A model generated the notes under the pieces. It was given only the letters and a program-made list of their open reading frames with translations, was not told the DNA's origin and did no database searches. From Lepidodermella squamata (taxonomy: Eukaryota; Gastrotricha), in contig JBLDXI010000012.1 of NCBI GenBank assembly GCA_047495785.1, positions 124,001-188,000 on the forward strand: a stretch of 64,000 nucleotides of DNA, given 5' to 3'. Below, in pieces: positions 19,480 through 29,016 of this stretch (positions within the stretch are counted from its first letter, which is position 1; the number at the start of each line of letters is the position of its first letter). Both the position numbers and the translations under genes were made by a program.

Positions 19480-19848
19480 TTAGTCGTCGCCTTCAAAAAA
19501 TTTAGACGTGCGCCCTTTTCCGCCTGGTAGTAGCTCGATGTTTTCAACGTCGCCGGCCGTCGTCATCACGCGCCGGCCGTACTCGGCGGCGATCAGGTCC
19601 TGAATGGCGGTGTTGCGCTCCCAAGCTCGCGCAAGTTCAGAATTCGACGCCTGAGTGTTCATAAATTGATTGAAAGGCAACGCGATGCGCTCGAAATTCA
19701 ACGGAACGCTATCTTCATCCAAATCACGGCTTTTCAGCGGGAAGGCAACAGGTTTTCGATTATTACCCGTCTTCGCTCGAGTCGTTAGCCAGGCGTTCGT
19801 AAGGGCGGCAAAAAATAGTAGGGTGACTGCAAAAATTAATGTCCTCAT
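19480..19848 (-). CDS. Small secreted protein, HWQ-related helix
   Basis: 122 aa from the ATG at 19848 (signal peptide 1-20, T-N-A-W). No HWQ box, but residues 71-95 (L-A-R-A-W-E-R-N-T-A-I-Q-D and L-I-A-A-E-Y-G-R-R-V-M) match the C-terminal helix of 11120-11467 (A-A-A-E-F-A-S-R-V-M). P-F-N-Q-F-M-N-T lies upstream of it. It is probably a diverged long-form relative. The C terminus is Gly/Lys-rich then acidic. Codon use is more GC-rich in the helix region than in the tail. Confidence 0.75.
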   Translation of the reverse strand: MRTLIFAVTLLFFAALTNAWLTTRAKTGNNRKPVAFPLKSRDLDEDSVPLNFERIALPFNQFMNTQASNSELARAWERNTAIQDLIAAEYGRRVMTTAGDVENIELLPGGKGRTSKFFEGDD

Positions 19849-20083
19849 TTTAATATACTGACTGGAAAATGATCCTCGAGTTGATGTAATATACTGGGTC
19901 TTAATTATTGACTTAATATGACCGGCGGCGGTCATTTTCACACGTAGGTGTGAGATTATTTATTTGCATTCTCACATTTAATTTCAACAAAACTTTTATT
20001 ACCTCCTCAAACAATAAGTGCGCGATAATACACCTGGAAGCAAAATAAAAACGAGGGTCAATTATGTATGTCTGCGCGTGGGA

Positions 20084-20530
20084 TTAATTAAATCCAGGAT
20101 CGATGTCAGCGTAGACAGTCTCGATAGGAACTGGTTCAGCTTTTGTCAACTTGTCGTACTGCAAATCAGTACCGCCCATCGCCTTCCAGAATCGGTAGGC
20201 TAAATCTGCTGCGGCTTGGTGAATTTCGTCGTTTTTGTGCCACTCCCCGTTCGCGTCATTAGCAGCCGCCGCTTTGCTGAGCCGGTCCAATTCCTCGAGG
20301 ATTGAGTCGTGTTGGACACTTGGCGCTGGGTCTGTCGGCGCTACACCCTCGGCTTGCCAGTGATAGCGACGCGAGTCGAGCTCCTGATCCAACGCGTCGT
20401 CCTCCGGTCGAAAGTCGAAGCCGTTGCCCAAGAAGAATTTCGACCGGCTTGAAGGTGGAGCGCGGCCGTAACCTGCCTCCACGAACTGCGAACTTACAGC
20501 TATAGCAGAAATAACGATAAAAGCCAGCAT
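20084..20530 (-). CDS. Small secreted protein, HWQ family, long form
   Basis: 148 aa from the ATG at 20530 (a further ATG at 20551 is possible). Signal peptide 1-19. S-S-R-S-K-F-F-L-G-N-G (27-37) is the S-K-[FY]-x-L box. S-R-R-Y-H-W-Q-A-E-G (53-62) is followed by D-S-I-L-E-E-L-D-R-L-S-K (76-87) and H-Q-A-A-A-D-L-A-Y-R-F-W-K-A-M-G (104-119). This gene shows all three family boxes in order and is the best reference member. A TATAAAG lies about 70 bp upstream (20598-20604). Confidence 0.87.
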   Translation of the reverse strand: MLAFIVISAIAVSSQFVEAGYGRAPPSSRSKFFLGNGFDFRPEDDALDQELDSRRYHWQAEGVAPTDPAPSVQHDSILEELDRLSKAAAANDANGEWHKNDEIHQAAADLAYRFWKAMGGTDLQYDKLTKAEPVPIETVYADIDPGFN

Positions 20531-20597
20531 TTTATTTCCGAAAAAAATCAACTGTCGGGGATGTCTGGTTTAGAGAAAGGCGAGGTGTGAAGAACTC

Positions 20598-20604
20598 TTT
20601 ATAA
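20598..20604 (-). promoter_or_regulatory. TATA box of gene 20084-20530
   Basis: TATAAAG on the minus strand about 70 bp upstream of the chosen start. Confidence 0.5.
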
Positions 20605-21044
20605 ACTATGAAAAAAGCAGTAGTTCTCGACAATCCCGAGGGCCGATTTCGTATATAGGGCAATAAAAATAATTAAAACATCCGCCTTCTCGGAAATGCG
20701 GTGTAGAGCCGTGGGATCAATTGAGAATCCTTCACACCCGCATTTTTCGTCTTATCTACGAAGGCGGGCTTCATCAATATTAAGTCACGAAAAGGGCCTA
20801 AAATAGAAACTTTGATGAGTTTACACCCCAGATAAATAATAAGAACTAGATTCTAGATTCATAAAGCAATAAAGAGGGCTTTATGTGGGAGAGATAACAA
20901 CACATTGTCATGCCCGCTGGATGCTATAGATGATGGGGAAATAATGAGGGCGTCTAAAATTAGAAGGACAAAACGGAAAAAAATCCGAACTTAGAAATTG
21001 CTTTGTAAATTTTTAATACACCTTCTATTTGCGGTCGATCGAAA

Positions 21045-21215
21045 CTGATGCCGTCCCTGAGCTTAGGATTTTTAATTTAGCTACCTGGCGCCCTAAGCTA
21101 CGTATCGATACTATCGATAAATACTATCGATGTTGGGTTCCAGGTTCCACGCCGGCTGAAAAATCACTGATTTGTAAAATCGATACTTGGAATCGATGTC
21201 GGCTCTCCAAGCTGA
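21045..21215 (-). repeat. ATCGAT-rich dispersed repeat, copy A
   Basis: Read on the minus strand this stretch matches 56962-57080 over more than 100 bp, sharing 'cgattccaagtatcgatttt', 'ggaacccaacatcgat' and 'acgtagcttagggc'. It contains an extra 'tatcgatagtatcgat' expansion. It lies in a 1.25 kb gene-free gap. It is probably a MITE-like family; ends and target duplication are not resolved. Confidence 0.7.
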
Positions 21216-21216
21216 A

Positions 21217-21816
21217 ATATAACTAACAAAATGACCGCTCATAGCGGTTATAAACCGCGGTTAAGCATGATAACAAAAATTTAGATTCCAAAGAAGATAT
21301 AAAGCTCGAAAAATCATATTTTTCTCCGAAATTAGACCCAAAGGTCAATAAAAACTGAACACTCACAATACCATTCCAAGCCAATGAGCGCTTGAAAGAA
21401 CCCGCTAGTTTTCCAACTTTATTCAATTTTGATTTCGATTTCCTAAACTCAGGTAAGAAATAGTAAAATCGCAAAAATTTGCCGAAGAATCTGTAACCTT
21501 TTTACACACATGAATAATTAATTTCTGAATCTTCGAAATGTACCCATGTCCAAAAATATCCTTCGTGACTCAGGTGGTTGAGGGCTTATTTGGCCTGATT
21601 TTTTACCGGTATCTGTATGCATTTATGTATGTATATGTAGGATAGATCAGGACGAGAAGCAACTCGACCTAATTCCTTAATTTTAGACGATTTTGCGATG
21701 AAAAGGTTTCGACCTAAAAATGTAATACGAGTCTTTATTTTGCCACATATTTAATCCACGAATAAATTTTATCAACGGTAAATTGTAAAAATCTAACAGT
21801 TGCCTTGAACAGCTTT
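21217..21816. other. Intergenic, nothing more recognised
   Basis: Contains 'accgctcatagcggttataaaccgcggtt' near 21234-21262, a run of overlapping short palindromes, and a 'gtatgcatttatgtatgtat' simple tract near 21614. No gene supported. Confidence 0.35.
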
Positions 21817-22212
21817 CTAGTTTTGAGTGCCCTTTGTCTGAAACTTCGTCCCATATCGCCTGTTCTGGTACTGGATCCGATGTGATGATGCCGGCCTGCT
21901 GTGAAGGGTATCCATAAAATTCTTCAGGTATAACTTTACATCCTCAGGTAAAGTTGATGCAGCTTGGTGGCTAACCGTCGACCGGCCTCGCTTGCCAATG
22001 AGAGGCCATAGCCAAGGATTGCCGGTATTGTAAGTGCTCGGCTCGTAATTTTGGTCGTAATTAATTTCCTCGTCTTGAACGCCGTCTTCGTAGTTGTTGA
22101 TTTGCCACTGAGCTATCGCAGCTTCATCCTCTGGGAACTCGGCATCCAAAGATGCAGAGACGACGTTAATAACAAATAAGGCTAATAAAGCTAAAATCTT
22201 TGGCATGGTCAT
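21817..22212 (-). CDS. Small secreted protein, HWQ-like box and KRG site
   Basis: 131 aa from the ATG at 22212 (22206 also possible). Signal peptide 1-20. A-I-A-Q-W-Q-I-N-N-Y (32-41) is a diverged HWQ box inside an acidic N-terminal part. N-P-W-L-W-P-L-I-G-K-R-G-R (65-77) carries a Lys-Arg-Gly site preceded by Trp and hydrophobics, the same arrangement as D-W-L-S-P-Y-L-I-A-K-R-G in 31972-32274. The last 55 residues form a basic helix-like tail (D-V-K-L-Y-L-K-N-F-M-D-T-L). It thus links two families. Confidence 0.8.
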   Translation of the reverse strand: MTMPKILALLALFVINVVSASLDAEFPEDEAAIAQWQINNYEDGVQDEEINYDQNYEPSTYNTGNPWLWPLIGKRGRSTVSHQAASTLPEDVKLYLKNFMDTLHSRPASSHRIQYQNRRYGTKFQTKGTQN

Positions 22213-22377
22213 TCTCGTTTTTTCCCCAGAAAATGCAGAACGAAAAAGCAAGTAATGTCAATTTTAATGGTTTTATTTTCCTTACTCACGGATTCAATTA
22301 GCGATTCAAGTGCGGGGTACAACGCATCAGTGGGCGCAAGGCATACTGTTTACGAATTTTTTCAAAATTATGTTGTT

Positions 22378-22656
22378 TCAATTAATAGGCCTCTCGTTGA
22401 AGCGGATGTATGTCAGCGGGCGGCCGCCGGCCATTAGTACATGACCGCCGGGAAATTGAACGCGTTCGATCGACTTGTTGTTGTCCATATTCGCAGCAAA
22501 AGTTTTACCTGCAACTGACGCCCGCCGGCCGCTATTTCCAAGAGCGCCGGCTAATTCACGGCTGGACAGCTCAGCGTAGTCTTCGAAATAGCCCGAGACA
22601 ACGGTGGTGATGAAGGCCAATATTAAAATAATAGCTAGGTGCACTCGAGTCATCAT
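22378..22656 (-). CDS. Small secreted protein, GRP-motif family
   Basis: 92 aa. Signal peptide 1-21. The family signature appears as H-V-L-M-A-G-G-R-P-L-T-Y-I-R (72-85), with Met instead of Trp/Phe, and is followed by F-N-E-R-P-I-N. R-R at 44-45 could be a processing site that would release a 47-residue C-terminal peptide. No cysteine at all in the mature part. The codons around the motif are GC-rich. Confidence 0.8.
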   Translation of the reverse strand: MMTRVHLAIILILAFITTVVSGYFEDYAELSSRELAGALGNSGRRASVAGKTFAANMDNNKSIERVQFPGGHVLMAGGRPLTYIRFNERPIN

Positions 22657-22887
22657 TGCGAGAGTTTTAGTTCGAAAAAATCTGGAAATTTTGATTGCGT
22701 GAAGTGCTATAATGATTACATCGGCGTAGTTGTCTCGCGAATCTCCATGGGCGCAAATGAGCCCCGCAGAGATTATTGACTCGGTTAAATTCTAGAAAAA
22801 ATCCCACGCAACTTATAATAACAATCCTGTTGTTTTTATTGTGTTTTCTGAATAAATTATGAGCGTTTCCTAGTTAAGTTTTTAGGC

Positions 22888-23199
22888 TCAGCCTTTAGTT
22901 CTGATAACAGCGGACGGCCGCCATTTGTTCAGCCCTTTTGAGTTGTAGTTCTTGAAGGTCGGCTTTGACTTTTCATCGTTGCTGCTATCGAGTGGTTTTG
23001 CCAGAAAATTCCATCGGCTGATTGATGAGACTGGTTTCGGCGGGAGGGCGTTGCTTTGAAATGCCGCCCGCTTCCAAATAAAACTGAACTCAGGGGCGAA
23101 TGGTAGGATATCTGTTTCAACTCGCTCCTCGCTAGACTGAGCTGCTGTTGCGACGAATTGAACAGCAGCCAAGAAGCAAAAGCTAGCAATCGCGATCAT
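22888..23199 (-). CDS. Small secreted protein, degenerate GRP motif
   Basis: 103 aa. Signal peptide 1-20. F-S-F-I-W-K-R-A-A (38-46) has an aromatic residue and Lys-Arg site as in the KR-G group. The C terminus G-L-N-K-W-R-P-S-A-V-I-R-T-K-G (89-103) keeps the R-P-x-x-V-I-R end of the signature but lacks the Gly before Arg. TATA-like 'tataaaat' (minus) lies about 40-50 bp upstream. Membership in the GRP group is probable but not certain. Confidence 0.75.
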   Translation of the reverse strand: MIAIASFCFLAAVQFVATAAQSSEERVETDILPFAPEFSFIWKRAAFQSNALPPKPVSSISRWNFLAKPLDSSNDEKSKPTFKNYNSKGLNKWRPSAVIRTKG

Positions 23200-23530
23200 G
23201 TTGGGTTTTTTCGTTGTAAAATGATGGTCAGCGAGTTTTATTTTATATTGTATTATGGCGGGTGTGTGCGCGTCCCCCGCGCCTTTTCGTAATTAAGGCT
23301 GCGCATCGCTGAGCACGCAAATAGCAAATAATCCCCATTCAGATTTTCTTCTATTTTTTTTTACTAATTGATCTTCACGTACAAACACATCTGACGTGAT
23401 TCCTTTGGGAAGTGACAACACTTACAGTAAAAGCACTTGTAGTTGAGACTAGACCGGAAATAGCACAACAATTTCGCAAAAAACGGCAAATAATTAAGTC
23501 ACTTCAATTTTCGGCCTGCCAAAATTGTCG
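23200..23530. other. Intergenic, nothing recognised
   Basis: Promoter region of the gene at 22888-23199 and 3' flank of the next; no other signal seen. Confidence 0.35.
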
Positions 23531-23731
23531 TCAAGTGCGATTTCCATCCCATACAAATTGAGGGTTTTTATTGGCGTTCGAGTAGCCGGCCTTTTGATTT
23601 TGCTTGATAACCGAAATTGAGTTCGAGAAGCGACGCCGTTGAATTGCAATGTCCATGTAATCGCCAAAGGGTGAACAGGCCACGGTTACCAAAAGGAGAT
23701 AGCAAATCAAGACGGCGAAAGTTGCCTTCAT
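23531..23731 (-). CDS. Very small secreted basic peptide
   Basis: 66 aa from the ATG at 23731, where a signal peptide (1-19, A-C-S) starts; the frame is open upstream to 23845 but without hydrophobic start. R-R-R at 32-34 would release a C-terminal peptide of 32 residues ending N-P-Q-F-V-W-D-G-N-R-T. That end resembles the Q-W-I-G-G of 31367-31627 and could be a cut-down GRP signature. Rather low support because of its size. Confidence 0.65.
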   Translation of the reverse strand: MKATFAVLICYLLLVTVACSPFGDYMDIAIQRRRFSNSISVIKQNQKAGYSNANKNPQFVWDGNRT

Positions 23732-23845
23732 GTTATTAGAAAACTCCGCCCTAAAATTGGATAAAATGTTGTTTTTAATATTTTTGAGAAATCGCGCAGA
23801 GATTGCAAAATCAATTGAGATAAGATAAGGCCAGCAATCGGTCAT

Positions 23846-24661
23846 AAATTATTTATGTTGTTTGTGTCACGCTTCATTTATCTATCATTATCCCTGATTT
23901 GATAGAACTTGGTCATTTTTGTTATTATTGCTACGTCAAATGTTTTCGGATGACTCGAGGGAGAACGAAAAGTGAGCGAGCCATGAATAATGGCCAACAA
24001 AAGCATCATCGTGCGTTTCGGGTGCGTTCATGTCAATGTCAAGGTGCCTTAAAATGCTCTCGTAGAATCCAGGGACTCATATATAGTTCATGGTTCAGTA
24101 AACTTACTATCAAGTACAATGTCTCATTCTCTAAAAATTCGGCATTTAAGACCAAAATTCTGGGCTTTTATGTTTGTTAGCAACCGTTGCTATGGTAAAG
24201 CGTCATTTTTTTATTTTCGATTTCTATAATTCCAAGATGGCTCTTCAGAAAAACTCTAAAACCCCCTTCATATTTCGAGGTCAACTTGAGATGAGCTGAC
24301 CCTTTTTTCTGAATAATTAGCGGGAGGAGCAGCGTTTTAATGGGACAATGTACCACCTAAAAAATATGAAATTAGAACATTTTAAAACATGTGCATCCTT
24401 CCGAATCGAATATATTACAAAGAAAATATAATTTTATGAGTATTCGGGACATTTTTTGCTGGCAAATGGAGTTGCTTCATTGAGGTAGGTAATTAAGCGT
24501 AAAAACAAGTCATTTTTTTGTAGAATTTCGATAAATGGCCACGCACGAAAAATATTTTATTACTCTTAAGAGGGTATCAAAAAAACATCAGGTATCTGAA
24601 ACAAAGAAACAGTTTATTTATTGGTCTCATGGGTATCTGATGACGTCGTTGCGGGGGCAAA
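23846..24661. other. Intergenic, no supported gene
   Basis: Frames at 23899-24180 and 24535-24720 lack signal peptides and motifs. 'tttatttattgg' near 24611 reads as AATAAATAAA on the minus strand and is probably the poly(A) signal of the gene at 24662. Confidence 0.35.
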
Positions 24662-24892
24662 TCAAGCTCGGCTCCGCGTACTTTCGAGAAGTTTCTGCCG
24701 ATCATGTTTACGGGCTATAGCAGCTTTATGCTGGAATCGCTGAACTTTTTCGAGTTGTTTCCTCGCCTCGCCAGACACGTCTCGCAACTTAATACTGCCG
24801 CTTTTCAGCAATCTCGCTCCATTAATGCTATTCCGACAGTCAACCATCATAAAGGCTAGACAAACCAATAGGAAAATAGCCGAAAACTTCAT
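24662..24892 (-). CDS. Very small secreted basic helical peptide
   Basis: 76 aa. Clear signal peptide 1-19 (M-V-D-C). The mature 57 residues contain no acidic cluster, no GRP or HWQ box, and look like one amphipathic basic helix (E-A-R-K-Q-L-E-K-V-Q-R-F-Q-H-K-A-A-I-A-R-K). A cationic helix could act on membranes or bind a receptor, but nothing in the sequence decides. Minus-strand AATAAATAAA lies about 45 bp past the stop. Confidence 0.68.
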   Translation of the reverse strand: MKFSAIFLLVCLAFMMVDCRNSINGARLLKSGSIKLRDVSGEARKQLEKVQRFQHKAAIARKHDRQKLLESTRSRA

Positions 24893-25027
24893 GATGTAGA
24901 TAAAAATTAATAGATAAATACATCTTGAAAGTCAACAAAATTGCCGCTTTTTTTCACGCCTCATCGGTTTTATTACTATGTTATCACGGCACATTAAGGA
25001 CAAGAAAAACATCGGAAGTTGTTCGAG

Positions 25028-25381
25028 TCAGGCTTCTAGGCTGACGATCCCTGCAATTCCGATGCGTGGGCCGTGGTTATACGACAAAGATTCATCCGAC
25101 CGTGAATTCCGCTGCCTCAGATCGTTCGGCAGCCGCAGAATTCTGTAGGGTAGGCCGCGTTTCGAGTAGTACCGATTGTTGAAAACCGCATGATCGTCAT
25201 CATCATGCGCGTCATTCGTATAAATTTCGTTGAAAAGATCCGCGTTGAAGTTCATATTTTTGACGTATAAACTCAACGGGTCAATTTCGTCCTCCGGCTG
25301 GTATCGGTTCATGTAAGGATTGGCGGTGCAATAAACAAAAATCGAAGCCGATAATAGCAAAATCGAATGCGAAATCATCAT
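25028..25381 (-). CDS. Small secreted protein with KRG site
   Basis: 117 aa. Signal peptide 1-20. The N-terminal part is acidic (D-A-H-D-D-D-D-H-A at 57-65). R-Y-Y-S-K-R-G-L-P-Y-R-I-L-R-L-P-N-D-L-R-Q-R: the Lys-Arg is at 74-75, and the following G-L-P-Y-R-I-L resembles the G-x-P-Y-x-[IV] half of the GRP signature. The last 40 residues are variable. A TATA-like 'gtatatat' on the minus strand lies at about 25438-25445, 57-64 bp upstream. Confidence 0.76.
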   Translation of the reverse strand: MMISHSILLLSASIFVYCTANPYMNRYQPEDEIDPLSLYVKNMNFNADLFNEIYTNDAHDDDDHAVFNNRYYSKRGLPYRILRLPNDLRQRNSRSDESLSYNHGPRIGIAGIVSLEA

Positions 25382-25437
25382 TATTATTCGTTAAAAAAAA
25401 TTGTGCGGGAAACTGGACCTGAAAATCGAATCCTGGA

Positions 25438-25445
25438 TATATACG
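25438..25445 (-). promoter_or_regulatory. TATA-like box of gene 25028-25381
   Basis: 'gtatatat' on the minus strand, about 60 bp upstream of the start codon. Confidence 0.4.
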
Positions 25446-25768
25446 ACTCAGTGATGAGGGGTTTGACACATTATAAAAATTGATAACATTATTATTATTT
25501 GTTTTTATACCACGAGGTCATTGCGCATTATTGAAAAATCGGACCGCAATGTGCATTTAATTGCTCGTTTTACGTTGCTCTATCGATTCAAATTCAACGA
25601 AGCGTATTCTTTTGGGACGCCCTACACGCATCCCTGTGAGCTTTAACTCATTGTTATTATCTCAAGGTGGGCGTAAAGATGAACTCGGACTTGCATGGTG
25701 GGGGCGAATATTACTTATTTATTCGATTTGAAAATTATTGCGAAACATCGGTAAAAATCACATTTGTT

Positions 25769-26128
25769 TCAGTCTTCATCGAACTCGTACGGCCCCAAGA
25801 CTTGATCGCCGAGAAAGAAGTTGCTGAACGTAGCCTTGTCAACATTGTCATACGGTGTTAAGTAGATTTCCTCACTTGAGGGCGAAACAACATTCTCCGC
25901 CTCGCCAGATATTTCCTCAGCGCTTAACATTGGCGCTGATGAATAATCCGTGTTTCGAATCGCCTTTTCTTTGTCGTAGAACATGTCGTTGAAGCTGTTC
26001 GGATTAGGCTGGCTCATCGGGGCTCGGTAGTAGAGACCAGGCGGGAATAACCGAGGGGAACATGTAGTGGGTAGAATTTGAAGCCATCCGAACAGGCTTA
26101 AAATAAGGGCGAAGTTACACCTACTCAT
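25769..26128 (-). CDS. Small secreted acidic protein
   Basis: 119 aa. Signal peptide 1-23 (T-T-C-S). Then P-R-L-F-P-P-G-L-Y-Y-R (25-35). The rest is acidic, with L-S-A-E-E-I-S-G-E-A-E-N (68-79) echoing the S-A-E element and a C-terminal G-P-Y-E-F-D-E-D. It has no dibasic site and no GRP or HWQ box. The acidic remainder would suit a precursor spacer or a calcium-binding matrix protein, which is speculation. Confidence 0.72.
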   Translation of the reverse strand: MSRCNFALILSLFGWLQILPTTCSPRLFPPGLYYRAPMSQPNPNSFNDMFYDKEKAIRNTDYSSAPMLSAEEISGEAENVVSPSSEEIYLTPYDNVDKATFSNFFLGDQVLGPYEFDED

Positions 26129-26609
26129 GACTTAAAAAATGAAATCCTAATAAAATATCGAGAAATTTAAATCAATTTGGTCGCACGCGCAATTACGGTG
26201 ATTAAATCGCTCACACCCCCAACTAATTCCAAGATATTGTCTAGCCAGATAGGTAAATCAACGTAGGTCACGTGGCTGCATAAGCAATATAAAAACCGTA
26301 ATGCGTCGGAAAATTATTAGGGTCAAAGTGATTACCGAACACGCGTTTTTTTGCGGAGTAATAATATCAATCGAAAATATAGTAATTACCTGGAAATGCG
26401 ATTCGGCCGTTTTCCGCCACGTTTATTTCAAACAATGGCGCGTGATACGTTCTACACTCAGTCTGAACTGCCCTACTCACTTCCGCGCTTGATTTTTGTT
26501 TCCCACTCAATAAAACCGAACCAGCCGCTTTATTCCTTTTTAGCAACAAAAAAATGAGAAAAATCTTGAAGAGTTCGTAAAACATCCGAGAGTTTTGCCC
26601 TTTTGTTCG
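26129..26609. other. Intergenic, nothing recognised
   Basis: Overlapping short frames on both strands near 26301-26585 have no signal peptide or family motif. No repeat recognised. Confidence 0.35.
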
Positions 26610-27023
26610 TTATTCATCGAAAATACTACGCAATTCATCGGCGTTGTCATTCAGAAATTGGAATCGGCCCGTTGTGAAGGGGCGGGAGAGTGTCCACAAC
26701 TGCGCAACCGCGCCCTGGTTGTTTTGCTGATGTTGGCTCCTCGAAACGCTGTTTGACTGCTTATTACTGCTCCTCTGCTTATTCTGCTGCTGCTGCTGCC
26801 CCATCATCCTATTCATCGCGTCCAAGTGGCCGATTAGCGTTTGATAGCTTGGGTTTGTTAAATAGTCATTCAGCTCAGTGTCGAGGGACGAAAAAGGCTG
26901 AAAGTCGAAGTTTTCGTGGATGTTGGAGTTGAATTTCATAACTTTTGAGTCGGCGATAGGCTTGCAATCAGTTCCAAGCAACACTGAACAGGCCAATACA
27001 GCCAATGGGAGAAGTATTATCAT
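26610..27023 (-). CDS. Small secreted Gln-rich protein, PNY-like box
   Basis: 137 aa. Signal peptide 1-20 (T-D-C). L-T-N-P-S-Y-Q-T-L-I-G-H-L-D-A-M-N (55-71) resembles the P-N-Y box region of the family at 31972 and 35728 (N-P-N-Y-N followed 8-12 residues later by a short helix). A Gln/Asn/Ser-rich low-complexity stretch follows (75-102), encoded partly by a CAG/CAA tract. The tail ends with R-F-Q-F-L-N-D-N-A-D-E-L-R-S-I-F. Function unknown. Confidence 0.74.
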   Translation of the reverse strand: MIILLPLAVLACSVLLGTDCKPIADSKVMKFNSNIHENFDFQPFSSLDTELNDYLTNPSYQTLIGHLDAMNRMMGQQQQQNKQRSSNKQSNSVSRSQHQQNNQGAVAQLWTLSRPFTTGRFQFLNDNADELRSIFDE

Positions 27024-27725
27024 GATAGATAAAGCCTAATATATGAAAGGTAGTCGGATTTGTTTAAATTACAATCGCAATATAATCGTTTCTATTGTAC
27101 TGGGAATTAAATAAGCAATCAAATTAAATTACATTTCGTTATTATCGAAAATAAGCAGTTTTTATATGCTATTGAGTTATATAAAATCAGTGATATTTTA
27201 TTTAGAAACTATAGGGCTTTGGCTGTTTTTCAAGGCAACCCCCCGCACATTTCTAGGGACAAACATGAGGATTAAGTTAATGACTCATACCCCGCCTATA
27301 GTGTGCAAAAACATGTAGAGCTTACGCAGCGGGTTTTCTAAAAAAAATGTTATCCTCAGTTGTGGGCGCTCTCGGGCCGAGTTTTTTTTTATAACGGAGG
27401 GAGAATTGTATTAGGCGATAAGTGGCCGTCCGATATAGAGAAAAATCGCCATAATAAGTTCTTCATTCAGGATTAAAAAAGTGATATCTTGTCATTATTC
27501 AGCTTTCAGCTCTAATTGGGATTACAGGAACACTGCAGGCTATATCGATGATTGCTCATTAAGTGATTGCAAAATCCTGCAAGAGACCTGGAGCTAAAAA
27601 ATTCTAATTATTTCAAAATATTAAGACTAAAATATTTCCAGTATTTCTAAATTTTTATTAAAAAAAATGTCCAAGATGTTTTTGAAGGAAGTTGTATAAG
27701 CACGTGATGCGCAGGAGGATGTTGA
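27024..27725. other. Intergenic, nothing recognised
   Basis: AT-rich; no open frame with a signal peptide. 'tttttattaaaaaaaatg' near 27652 includes minus-strand AATAAA, the probable 3' signal for 27726-27983. Confidence 0.35.
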
Positions 27726-27983
27726 TCACCCTTTCGGATTCATGAAAAGTGCTCGTCCGAAGCTGCGCATAGCTGGCTTGAAAGGCTCTCTGAACGGAAA
27801 ATTGCTTCCGATATTCGGCCACGCCACGTCATCTGCGTATTCGTCACTGCTCGATCCGTCGTCGTAGTACGGATTCCACGGTTGTTGACTGCCATGCACG
27901 TTCCTACTGTAAATCAGATGGGCTGAATTAGAGCAGCAGATAAACACGGCGAGTAGTAGAAGAAGAATTCTAAAATTTCGCAT
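27726..27983 (-). CDS. Small secreted protein, no clear family
   Basis: 85 aa. Signal peptide 1-20. W-N-P-Y-Y-D-D-G-S-S-S-D-E-Y-A-D-D (36-52) is an acidic, Tyr-rich stretch with an N-P-Y-Y that may be a P-N-Y variant. The C-terminal third is basic with several Phe-Arg pairs (F-P-F-R-E-P-F-K-P-A-M-R-S-F-G-R-A-L-F). S-F-G-R could be an amidation site (inference only). No cysteine after the signal peptide. Confidence 0.72.
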   Translation of the reverse strand: MRNFRILLLLLAVFICCSNSAHLIYSRNVHGSQQPWNPYYDDGSSSDEYADDVAWPNIGSNFPFREPFKPAMRSFGRALFMNPKG

Positions 27984-28123
27984 ATTTTTATTTTTTCAAA
28001 ATAAAAACAAGAAAATTCGTCAGCGAGTTTTTATTGTTTACGACAAAATTTCACGCTCAACTTCTTTTTTTTATTGCTTTATGTGAGCGCGTCTTGAGAC
28101 ATTCGATAATTAACAATCGGCTC

Positions 28124-28507
28124 TCAGCGCCGCCCGCGGCGAATGACAACCGGCCTGCCGTGTATCCACCGGACAATCGGACGGTCATCGTCAGTATTCG
28201 AGAACGCGACTGAATCATCTTCATCAAATTCCCTCGCTTTATCATCCTGAGGTGCCACAACAACTTGGCCGTTGTAGAAGGACCGCTGCCGCTTAGGCAT
28301 CACTGCATCGTCCACGCCGTGTGAATCATGCGTTATCGAATTGTATTGCTGTAGCTGCATGTCGAACCACCGCCTGAGCCGGGCATCCCGATCTAAATCG
28401 CTCGATTGGTAATAGCTATCGATTGGTCCGAATTGGTACTGCTCAACGGAATCATCGGCGAAAGCTTTCGCGAGAAAGAGTATCAAAAAAATTGTCTGCA
28501 AATGCAT
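28124..28507 (-). CDS. Small secreted protein, GRP-motif family
   Basis: 127 aa from the ATG at 28507; the frame is open to 28663 but the signal peptide (1-17) starts at the internal ATG and a TATA-like box lies just upstream at about 28539-28546. Tyr/Gln-rich middle, P-K-R-Q-R-S (71-76) as a dibasic site, then an acidic run E-F-D-E-D-D-S-V (93-100). It ends with the clearest family signature, I-V-R-W-I-H-G-R-P-V-V-I-R-R-G-R-R (111-127). The terminal R-G-R-R would allow trimming and possibly amidation. Confidence 0.85.
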   Translation of the reverse strand: MHLQTIFLILFLAKAFADDSVEQYQFGPIDSYYQSSDLDRDARLRRWFDMQLQQYNSITHDSHGVDDAVMPKRQRSFYNGQVVVAPQDDKAREFDEDDSVAFSNTDDDRPIVRWIHGRPVVIRRGRR

Positions 28508-28538
28508 GTCTAATTGCCTGAAAATTCGAAAATTTGAA

Positions 28539-28546
28539 TTTATATA
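28539..28546 (-). promoter_or_regulatory. TATA box of gene 28124-28507
   Basis: TATATAAA on the minus strand about 35 bp upstream of the internal ATG, supporting the short start. Confidence 0.45.
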
Positions 28547-29016
28547 ATGCAACATCAGAAGATGTTTTTGAGCAGGATGAAAGCTGACAGATGTATCGAC
28601 CTTTATGGCAAAAGGTGACCGTGACCACGAGATTCGTGCTATCGTCTGATCGAAATTAATCAAATCAATTCATCTTATACGGCCCCCTCCTCTTCAAATA
28701 ATGACTAAACATACGGGGACGTTTTTTTTCTATCAGCGTAGGATTCAGAGGCAATTTTTCACCACACCCTGGTCTGGATATACTGCGTCATAAATAAGGC
28801 TTATTTGATATATTGGAAAAGCGCTAGAAAAATTGAAAAAATGTCCTTTCGGCTGCTAATATAATTGAATGATAAAAATCAGTCAGTTGAATGAGTAATA
28901 AAGTCGTACCAGTATATTATTTACCCCAAAAGAGTCGAAATTAGTACGCTTAATTAATTAATTTATTAATTAGCGATGCTGAAATTTGCATGCAGAACAC
29001 AAGAATGGGACTGTTT
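28547..29016. other. Intergenic, nothing recognised
   Basis: 'ttaattaattaatttattaatta' near 28950-28972 is a simple AT repeat containing a minus-strand AATAAA suitable for the gene at 29017. Confidence 0.35.
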